Shown here one piece after another: positions 5,465-10,586 of a stretch of DNA of 10,586 nucleotides; the first letter of the stretch is position 1; the number at the start of each line of letters is the position of its first letter. Source of the stretch: an uncultured Collinsella sp. (GTDB lineage Bacteria; Actinomycetota; Coriobacteriia; Coriobacteriales; Coriobacteriaceae); the NCBI GenBank assembly GCA_958372035.1, contig CATXML010000030.1:1-10586 (forward strand), given 5' to 3'. A program made the position numbers and the translations under genes. The notes under the pieces are model-generated. The model saw only the letters and a program-made list of their open reading frames with translations, searched no databases and had not been told where the DNA came from.

Positions 5465-5503
5465 TGCACGTCAGAGGATTACTTCTAGAGAGAGGTATTA
5501 GAA

Positions 5504-6670
5504 ATGTTCGAGAAGAGTGTCGAGGAGCTCACCGAGCTCGGCGCCCAGATCACCACGGCCGAGATTGCTCAGCAGCCCGAGCTTTGGCGTGATACGCTCA
5601 ACATCTATCGCGAGAACAAGGAGGCCATCGAGGCCTTTCTGGCCGAGGCTCGCGCTATGGGCGAGGGCCGTCTGTCCGTTGTCTTCACCGGTGCCGGTAC
5701 GTCCGACTATGTTGGCGATACCTGCGCCCCGTATCTGCGTCACGCCGGCAACACTGATCTCTACGACTTTAAGCCCATCGCCACGACCGACATCGTGAGC
5801 GCCCCGCGCGACTTCCTGCGCGCTGAGGATCCCACGCTCGTGGTTTCCTTTGCCCGCTCTGGCAACAGCCCCGAGAGCCTTGCCGCCGTTGCCGTTGCCA
5901 AGGAGCTCGTCCACAACGTCAAGTTCCTCAACATCACCTGCGCGCCCGAGGGCAAGCTCGCCGTCGAGTCCGCCGATGATCCCAATGCGCTGACGCTGCT
6001 CATCCCGCGCGCCAACGACAAGGGCTTCGCCATGACCGGCTCCTACACCTGCATGACCCTGCTCTCTACTCTCATCTTTGACGAGGCTTCCGACGAGCAG
6101 AAGGCCGAGTGGGTCGAGACCATCGCCAAGATGGGCGAGGAGGTCATCGCTCGCGAGTCTGAGGTTGCCGACTACCTCGCTGGCGACTTCAACCGCGTGA
6201 CCTACCTTGGCTCCGGCTCCTTTGGCGGCCTTGCTCAGGAGAGCCAGCTCAAGATCCTCGAGCTTGCTCATGGCCTGGTTGCCACTTCCTACGACACCTC
6301 CATGGGCTATCGTCACGGACCTAAGTCCTTCGTCGACGATAAGACGCTCGTCTTCGTATTCGTCAACAACGACGCCTACACCCGTCAGTACGACATCGAC
6401 ATCCTCAACGAGATCGGTGGCGACGATATTGCTCAGCGCACCGTTGCCGTTCAGCAGGATGGCGCTACTGTCTACGAGGGTGAGTCCTTCACCTTTAAGG
6501 GCTATGAGGCACTCCCCGAGGGTTACCTTGCTCTGCCGTTCGTGATGTTTGCCCAGGCAATCAGCCTGCTCAACTCCGTGCGCGTGGGCAACACGCCCGA
6601 TACGCCGAGCCCCACCGGCACGGTCAACCGCGTGGTCAAGGGCGTGACGATTCACCCCTTCACCGCTTAA
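5504..6670 (+). CDS. agaS: AgaS-type SIS-domain galactosamine-6-phosphate deaminase/isomerase
   Basis: This 388-residue cytoplasmic enzyme probably converts galactosamine-6-phosphate to tagatose-6-phosphate plus ammonia. It has two SIS (sugar isomerase) domains. The first (about 45-200) carries FTGAGTSDYVGD (61-72) and SFARSGNSPES (115-125), the phosphosugar-binding loop. The second (about 230-370) carries YLGSGSFGGLAQESQLKILE (234-253) and the GlmS-like MGYRHGPKSF (267-276). The C-terminal tail (NTPDTPSPTGTVNRVVKGVTIHPF, 363-386) is typical of AgaS. The length matches E. coli AgaS (about 384). GAGAGAGG (5488-5495) precedes the ATG by 8 bases. It has its own operator-promoter and terminator, so it is one transcription unit. 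A relation to other aldose-ketose isomerases in the family is possible, but the full-length match and the context favour AgaS. Confidence 0.9.
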   Translation: MFEKSVEELTELGAQITTAEIAQQPELWRDTLNIYRENKEAIEAFLAEARAMGEGRLSVVFTGAGTSDYVGDTCAPYLRHAGNTDLYDFKPIATTDIVSAPRDFLRAEDPTLVVSFARSGNSPESLAAVAVAKELVHNVKFLNITCAPEGKLAVESADDPNALTLLIPRANDKGFAMTGSYTCMTLLSTLIFDEASDEQKAEWVETIAKMGEEVIARESEVADYLAGDFNRVTYLGSGSFGGLAQESQLKILELAHGLVATSYDTSMGYRHGPKSFVDDKTLVFVFVNNDAYTRQYDIDILNEIGGDDIAQRTVAVQQDGATVYEGESFTFKGYEALPEGYLALPFVMFAQAISLLNSVRVGNTPDTPSPTGTVNRVVKGVTIHPFTA

Positions 6671-6688
6671 TCGCGTCCCCCTGTAAGG

Positions 6689-6730
6689 GCGCCCGTCCGC
6701 TCATAACGGCGGGCGGGCGCTTTTTGTTTT
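6689..6730 (+). terminator. Intrinsic terminator after the agaS-type gene
   Basis: GCGCCCGTCCGC (6689-6700) pairs with GCGGGCGGGCGC (6709-6720) over 12 bp with one T-G wobble and an 8-base loop, followed by TTTTTGTTTT. It is very GC-rich with a clear T-run. The deacetylase downstream then needs its own promoter; TATAAG at 6744-6749 is a possible -10, without a good -35. Confidence 0.92.
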
Positions 6731-6788
6731 CGATTGGATCGGGTATAAGCATCACCACAGTCAACTGCTTTAGAAGCAAGGAGTGCAT

Positions 6789-7958
6789 ATGAGCACGTAC
6801 GCAATTAAGGCTGACAAGTTCTTCTTGCCGGCGGGCCCGCAGCTGGGCGGTTATCTCATGGTCGAGGATGGCGTCTTTGGCGCCTGGCAGGCCGACGAGC
6901 CCTCTTGCGAGATCAAGGACTACACGGGGTCGTGGATCGCACCGGGTATGGTCGACACCCACATCCACGGCTTCTATAACCACTCGACTACCGATAACGA
7001 CCCCGAGGGTATCGATATCAGCTCGACCGAGCTCGCTCGTCGCGGTACCACCAGCTGGTTGCCCACGACGTTCACTGATGGCGTCGAGCAGATCAAGGAT
7101 GCCTGCACCGCCATCGCTCAGGCGGACGAGGGCCGCGGCCCTGACTTCTGCGGTGCCCGTATCCAGGGCATCTACCTGGAGGGCCCCTTCTTTACCATGA
7201 AGCACGTGGGCGCGCAGAACCCCGCTTATCTGATCGACCCCTCCGAGGAGGTCTTCGATCAGTGGCAGGAGGCTGCGGGCGGTCGCATCGTTAAGAGCGC
7301 CATGGCGGCCGAGCGCGATGGCGCCGCTGCTTATGCGGCTGCTTTGAACGCCAAGGGTGTGGTGACCAGTATCGGTCACTCCGACGCCACCTACGATGAG
7401 TGCATCGCCGCCATCAACGCCGGTGCCAGCTGCTTTACGCATACCTATAACGGCCAGCGCGGACTGCATCACCGTGAGCCCGGTGTCGTGGGCGCTGCCA
7501 TGTCCACGCCCGAGACCTACGCCGAGATCATCTGTGACGGCAAGCACGTGAACCCTGCCGCCATCAAGGCGCTGCTGCAGGCAAAGGGCTGGCAGCATAC
7601 GGTACTCATCACCGACTGCCTGGGTTGCGGCGGCATGCCCGAGGGCAGCTATACCAGTGGTGGCATGGACGTCATCATGAAGGACAACCTGTGCTGGCTC
7701 GCCGACGGCAAGAGCATTGCCGGCTCGGTGCTCACGCTTGCCCAGGGCGTCAAGAACATCGTCGACTGGGGCATCGCCAGCGCCGATATCGCCATTCGCA
7801 TGGCAACCGAGGTGCCGGCACGCTCCGCGCACATCGAGGATAAGTGCGGCAGCATCATGCCGGGTCGCGACGCCGACTTTGTCGTGTTCGACCACGAGCT
7901 CACCCTCGTCGAGACGTATGTTGGCGGCCAGAGCGTCGGCAACGCCTTTACCGAGTAA
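6789..7958 (+). CDS. N-acetylgalactosamine/N-acetylglucosamine-6-phosphate deacetylase (NagA/AgaA family)
   Basis: This 389-residue amidohydrolase should remove acetate from an N-acetyl-hexosamine-6-phosphate. Catalytic and metal residues are in place: DTHIHG (His58, His60), YLEGPF (Glu131), IGHSDA (His197), FTHTYN (His218) and ITDCLGCGG (Asp276). HHREPG (227-232) is the usual substrate-site motif, and a C-terminal GRDADFVVFD closes the barrel domain. The stretch after His218 reads THTYNGQRGLHH where classical NagA has THLFNAM, so this is a divergent subgroup. I place the start at ATG 6789 with AAGGAG at 6778-6783; a GTG at 6783 overlaps that site. In this locus GalNAc-6-phosphate is the likely substrate, so agaA would fit, but sequence alone cannot tell it from nagA and I leave the symbol blank. 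No TGGT/ACCA operator is visible upstream. Confidence 0.9.
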   Translation: MSTYAIKADKFFLPAGPQLGGYLMVEDGVFGAWQADEPSCEIKDYTGSWIAPGMVDTHIHGFYNHSTTDNDPEGIDISSTELARRGTTSWLPTTFTDGVEQIKDACTAIAQADEGRGPDFCGARIQGIYLEGPFFTMKHVGAQNPAYLIDPSEEVFDQWQEAAGGRIVKSAMAAERDGAAAYAAALNAKGVVTSIGHSDATYDECIAAINAGASCFTHTYNGQRGLHHREPGVVGAAMSTPETYAEIICDGKHVNPAAIKALLQAKGWQHTVLITDCLGCGGMPEGSYTSGGMDVIMKDNLCWLADGKSIAGSVLTLAQGVKNIVDWGIASADIAIRMATEVPARSAHIEDKCGSIMPGRDADFVVFDHELTLVETYVGGQSVGNAFTE

Positions 7959-7964
7959 CGATAG

Positions 7965-8002
7965 AAAAAGACGGCGGGCCCGAATCTGCTCGGACCCGCC
8001 GT
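7965..8002 (-). terminator. Intrinsic terminator for the flavodoxin gene between convergent genes
   Basis: ACGGCGGG-C-CCGA (7971-7983) pairs with TCGG-A-CCCGCCGT (7990-8002), with one mismatch and a 6-base loop. On the minus strand the stem is followed by TCTTTTTC (complement of 7963-7970), a proper T-run for the gene at 8034-8618. On the plus strand no T-run follows, so it would stop the deacetylase transcript only weakly. Confidence 0.8.
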
Positions 8003-8033
8003 ATGGGTTAAACGCTCAAAAGCACCTTAACAG

Positions 8034-8618
8034 TTACAGCTTGTTAGCGATCTTCTTTGCCGTGCGCTTAATGCCGGTCACAAGGCCTCCTGCAGGATGC
8101 TCCTTTTCGTATGCTAGGCGCTTCTCGCGCTTGGCGTACTCTTCGACGATGATGTCGCCATACTCGTCTTCGATCTTGTCGAAGAAGTCGACGGCGCCCT
8201 TAATTTCTTCAGCGGTCGGGTGTCCCTTTTGGACACCGCCGGCGAGTTTGAACGGCCCCCACGTATCAAAGCCGGGGCAGCCGTAGACACCCATAAAGAT
8301 GGCCTGCCTCATGCGGCAGATGCCATCGATATCCTTGCCGTACCACTTGTTTTTGCCACCGTAGGTCATAAGGCCAAATACCTTGTCCTGCGGCTGCAGC
8401 ACGTTAGTGAGCACGCGCGCCATATCTTTGTCGATCTCGGAGTAATAAATGCCCGTGGCGACGCCGATCAGATGGTATTCGTGCAGGTCGGGGTACTCGT
8501 TTTTACCGAGTGACTTCACGTCGAGGGTATCGATTTCGGGGTGCGCCTCGACGATGGCGTCCACGAGCTTTTTGGTATTGCCGTGGTGGCGTGAGGCGTA
8601 CAGGATGATGGTTCGCAT
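8034..8618 (-). CDS. Flavodoxin-like protein
   Basis: This 194-residue protein has a flavodoxin fold start, MRTIILYASRHHGNTKKLVDAI, where SRHHGNT (9-15) would be the FMN phosphate loop. LMTYGGKN (83-90) fits a second FMN-contacting loop, and GGVQKGHPTAEEIKGAVDFFDKI (127-149) resembles the C-terminal part of flavodoxin-family oxidoreductases. A basic tail follows (160-194), rich in Lys and Arg, which exceeds a minimal flavodoxin of about 150 residues. I place the start at ATG 8618 because AAAGG lies 7 bases upstream on the minus strand; an upstream in-frame ATG at 8648 lacks a clear site. It is single, transcribed against its neighbours, and has a terminator at 7965-8002. It has no obvious role in amino sugar use; the redox partner is unknown. 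Confidence 0.82.
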   Translation of the reverse strand: MRTIILYASRHHGNTKKLVDAIVEAHPEIDTLDVKSLGKNEYPDLHEYHLIGVATGIYYSEIDKDMARVLTNVLQPQDKVFGLMTYGGKNKWYGKDIDGICRMRQAIFMGVYGCPGFDTWGPFKLAGGVQKGHPTAEEIKGAVDFFDKIEDEYGDIIVEEYAKREKRLAYEKEHPAGGLVTGIKRTAKKIANKL

Positions 8619-8773
8619 AAGAAGGCCTTTCAGCTGTAATGACGTCAATGTTTCTATGGTACCCCGTTGTATGGTCGGGATACCGGACGCATCGACGAGC
8701 GCACGTGTTTGATCTCTGGCTAGGGTTGAGGCGGGCGCTTACGTGAAAAAGCAGTCGTCCGAAAGGATGGGTA
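8619..8773. other. Divergent intergenic region between flavodoxin and aldose epimerase genes
   Basis: These 155 bases must hold promoters for both genes. I see no strong -35/-10 pair on either strand. A perfect 8-base palindrome TGACGTCA lies at 8640-8647, about 20 bases from the flavodoxin start. The epimerase gene has AAAGGATGG (8761-8769) as its ribosome site. No TGGT-N4-ACCA operator core is visible, so control by the local GntR protein is not supported here. Confidence 0.4.
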
Positions 8774-9655
8774 ATGGAATACGCTCTTTCCAACGATTCG
8801 ATATCTATTAAGGTTTCCACGGCCGGTGGCTCGTTTACCTCGATTGAGGCTGACGGTCGCGAGTATCTGTGGCAGGGTGATCCCGCGGTGTGGTCCGGTC
8901 AGGCGCCGGTCTGCTTCCCGATTTGTGGAGGTCTGCGCGATGGCAGTGCCATGACGTTCGCCGGGCATCATGTGAAGCTTGCCCGCCACGGGTTTGCGCG
9001 CAAGCAGGAGTGGAAGCTGTTGAGCCAAAGCGCAAACGAGCTGGCTATGTGCCTGGCATCCGAGGATAACGCCGCGCTGCTGAGCGATTATCCCTACCCG
9101 TTTAAGCTTGTTGCTCGTTATACGCTTGAGGACGCCACCGTGCGTGTCGCCTATGAGGTCACCAACGAGGGTACCGAGGACATGCCGTTCTTTATCGGCG
9201 GTCATCCCGGCTTTAGGTGTCCGCTCGACGAGGGTGAGGCCTATACGGACTACGAGTTGCGTTTTGAGAAAGACGAGGCTGCGGAGCTTTGTACCGCTGT
9301 CCCTTCGACTGGCTTGATTGACGTGGACAAGCGCTCCAAGAACCCCATGGTGGGAAAGACGCTGCCCCTGTCGCACGAGCTCTTCGATTTTGCGGAGACC
9401 ATCTTTGACGTGCTCGAGAGCCGCCAGGTCACGCTTTCCAAAAAGGGCGAGGACAAGGGCGTTCGCCTGAGCTTTGAGGGCTTCCCATATCTCATTGTGT
9501 GGAGCAAGCCCGAGGGTGATTTTGTGGCAGTTGAGCCTTGGGGCGGCCTTTCGACCTGCTCCGATGAGGACGACGTGCTTGAGCATAAGCGTGGCTGCCT
9601 TGTCGCCAAGCCCAAGGAGACCGTCGTTCGCTCGTTCACGATTGAGATTCTGTAA
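8774..9655 (+). CDS. Aldose 1-epimerase family protein, LacX type
   Basis: This 293-residue cytoplasmic protein belongs to the galactose mutarotase-like fold and matches the LacX subgroup found in lac/tagatose gene clusters. Likely catalytic residues are seen: LARHGFARKQEW (69-80, His72), FFIGGHPGFRCPL (139-151, His144) and FVAVEPWGGLS (250-260, Glu254 as the general base). FPICGGLRDG (48-57) is also typical. The length is normal. It would interconvert sugar anomers, perhaps to supply the form used by the next enzyme; the real substrate of LacX proteins is not well defined. The LacC-type kinase starts 59 bases downstream, so the two probably form an operon. AAAGGATGG precedes the ATG. The symbol lacX would be reasonable, but I leave it blank because function is not certain. 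Confidence 0.87.
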   Translation: MEYALSNDSISIKVSTAGGSFTSIEADGREYLWQGDPAVWSGQAPVCFPICGGLRDGSAMTFAGHHVKLARHGFARKQEWKLLSQSANELAMCLASEDNAALLSDYPYPFKLVARYTLEDATVRVAYEVTNEGTEDMPFFIGGHPGFRCPLDEGEAYTDYELRFEKDEAAELCTAVPSTGLIDVDKRSKNPMVGKTLPLSHELFDFAETIFDVLESRQVTLSKKGEDKGVRLSFEGFPYLIVWSKPEGDFVAVEPWGGLSTCSDEDDVLEHKRGCLVAKPKETVVRSFTIEIL

Positions 9656-9675
9656 TTCCGTTTTGTCGACTCGTA

Positions 9676-9699
9676 TCGCGAGGCACAAGGAGCCTGCGA
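9676..9699 (+). other. Small intercistronic hairpin before the kinase gene
   Basis: TCGC-AGGC (9676-9684, with one bulged G at 9680) pairs with GCCT-GCGA (9692-9699) around a 7-base loop. It ends 3 bases before the kinase ribosome site (AAGGAG, 9703-9708). There is no T-run, so it is not a terminator. It may tune translation or stability of the kinase message; chance is possible. Confidence 0.3.
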
Positions 9700-9714
9700 G
9701 ATAAGGAGCTAAAA

Positions 9715-10586
9715 ATGATCCTCACCGTTACGATGAACCCGTCCGTCGATACACGCTATCAGCTCGATGAGCTCATTATCGACGACGTTAACCGTGTGAC
9801 GCCCGAAAAGACCGCCGGCGGCAAGGGTCTCAACGTGGCCCGTGTACTGGGTCAGCTGGGCGACGACGTTGTGGCAACCGGTCTACTCGGCGGCCACATG
9901 GGCGCCTACATGGCCGAGCTCATGGATGCCAACGGCATTAAGAATGATTTTGTACCCATCAAGGGCGAGACTCGCATTTGCCTTAACATCCTCCACGCCG
10001 GCAACCAGACCGAGCTACTCGAGAGCGGCCCGACGATTGCCCCCGAGGAGCTCGATGCCTTTACCGCCAAGTTCGCCGAGCTTGCGAGCAAGGCCGCTGT
10101 CGTTACCATCTCGGGTTCGCTGCCCCGTGGTGTCGAGGCGGGCTACTACGCCAAGATCACGGGTATTGCCGAGAACGCCGGCGCCAAGGTGCTGCTCGAT
10201 ACCTCGGGTGCTTCGCTCGAGGCCGCCCTTAAGTCCGAAATTAAGCCCGAGCTGGTCAAGCCTAACCTGACCGAGATTAACGGCCTTCTGGGCACGAGCT
10301 TTACCACCGACGATGTGGACGAGCTCCGCGCCGCGCTCGCCTCTGATGCCCGCTTCTCCGATATCCCCTGGGTCGTCGTGTCCATGGGCGCTGCCGGCTC
10401 CGTGGGCTTCCATAATGGCCGTGCATTCCGCGCCAAGACCCCCGATATCCCCGCCGTTAACGCTACGGGCTCTGGCGATTCGACCATTGCCGGCTTCGCG
10501 CATGCGATTGCTGCTGGCGCGGATGACGAGACGGTGCTGCGTACCGCCAACACCTGCGGCAAGCTCAATGCCATGGATCCCATGAC
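9715..10586 (+). CDS. lacC: LacC-type tagatose-6-phosphate kinase, 3' end cut off by window edge
   Basis: An open frame of 290 codons runs from ATG 9715 to the right edge, missing only a short C-terminus (the family is about 310 residues). This is a PfkB-family sugar kinase. MILTVTMNPSVDTRYQLDEL (1-20) and DDVNRV (23-28) match LacC and 1-phosphofructokinase. The first family signature is GGKGLNVARVLGQLG (35-49). The second is NATGSGDSTIAG (249-260), with the catalytic Asp255 and the SGDST variant I associate with LacC. ISGSLPRGV (132-140) and KPNLTEI (182-188) are also conserved. It would phosphorylate tagatose-6-phosphate to tagatose-1,6-bisphosphate using ATP, taking the product of the AgaS-type enzyme. 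A 1-phosphofructokinase (FruK) is the main alternative; the LacX neighbour and aga genes favour LacC. AAGGAG (9703-9708) is the ribosome site. Confidence 0.88.
   Translation, partial: MILTVTMNPSVDTRYQLDELIIDDVNRVTPEKTAGGKGLNVARVLGQLGDDVVATGLLGGHMGAYMAELMDANGIKNDFVPIKGETRICLNILHAGNQTELLESGPTIAPEELDAFTAKFAELASKAAVVTISGSLPRGVEAGYYAKITGIAENAGAKVLLDTSGASLEAALKSEIKPELVKPNLTEINGLLGTSFTTDDVDELRAALASDARFSDIPWVVVSMGAAGSVGFHNGRAFRAKTPDIPAVNATGSGDSTIAGFAHAIAAGADDETVLRTANTCGKLNAMDPM

Noticed and set aside
5498..6655. Long minus-strand open frame of 385 codons opposite the agaS-type gene
   Set aside because: It mirrors the codon bias of a clear SIS-domain gene and lacks domain motifs. Treated as a shadow.
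6660..7895. Long minus-strand open frame of 411 codons opposite the deacetylase gene
   Set aside because: It runs across the agaS terminator and opposite a clear amidohydrolase with all catalytic residues. Treated as a shadow.
7971..8002. Bidirectional terminator serving the deacetylase as well
   Set aside because: The plus strand has no T-run after the stem; only the minus strand shows one, so I assigned it to the flavodoxin gene.

Overview
The window looks like chromosomal DNA of a high-GC, Gram-positive gut actinobacterium of the Coriobacteriia, with Collinsella or a close relative the best guess. That rests on codon style (GC-rich third positions, heavy use of GAG, CTC and GCC), strong AGGAGG-type ribosome sites and the mix of mannose-family PTS genes with lacC/lacX-type genes. 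It is an inference from style and gene content, not from a marker gene.

Layout. Positions 1-563 (minus strand) hold the 5' part of a DUF2975-type membrane protein gene that runs off the left edge. A 703-base non-coding stretch follows (564-1266), with a palindrome in front of the DUF2975 gene, a possible gene remnant, and the promoter, operators and structured leader of the next operon. Positions 1267-4473 (plus) hold a mannose-family PTS operon: EIIA, a YajC-like protein, EIIB, EIIC, and EIID with an enlarged loop. The operon ends in a strong terminator. A GntR/UTRA regulator follows (4658-5389), then an AgaS-type SIS enzyme (5504-6670) with its own operator-promoter and terminator, then a NagA/AgaA-type deacetylase (6789-7958). 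A flavodoxin-like gene lies on the minus strand (8034-8618). A LacX-type aldose 1-epimerase homologue (8774-9655) and a LacC-type kinase (9715 to the right edge) close the window.

How the genes fit together. The set reads as an N-acetylgalactosamine (GalNAc) and/or galactosamine utilisation locus. The PTS would import and phosphorylate the amino sugar. The deacetylase would remove acetate from GalNAc-6-P. AgaS would deaminate and isomerise galactosamine-6-P to tagatose-6-P. LacC would phosphorylate that to tagatose-1,6-bisphosphate, and a LacD-type aldolase would be expected just beyond the right edge. Copies of a DasR/NagR-like operator core (TGGT-TACT-ACCA) precede both the PTS operon and agaS, which points to the local GntR protein as their shared regulator. 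The exact sugar is inferred from gene context.

Most worth a second look: an 8-bp inverted repeat that could hide the ribosome site of the PTS operon, the repeated operator, the YajC-like gene inside the PTS operon, and the roughly 75-90-residue extra segment in EIID. I saw no tRNA, rRNA, CRISPR array, insertion sequence or integrase.
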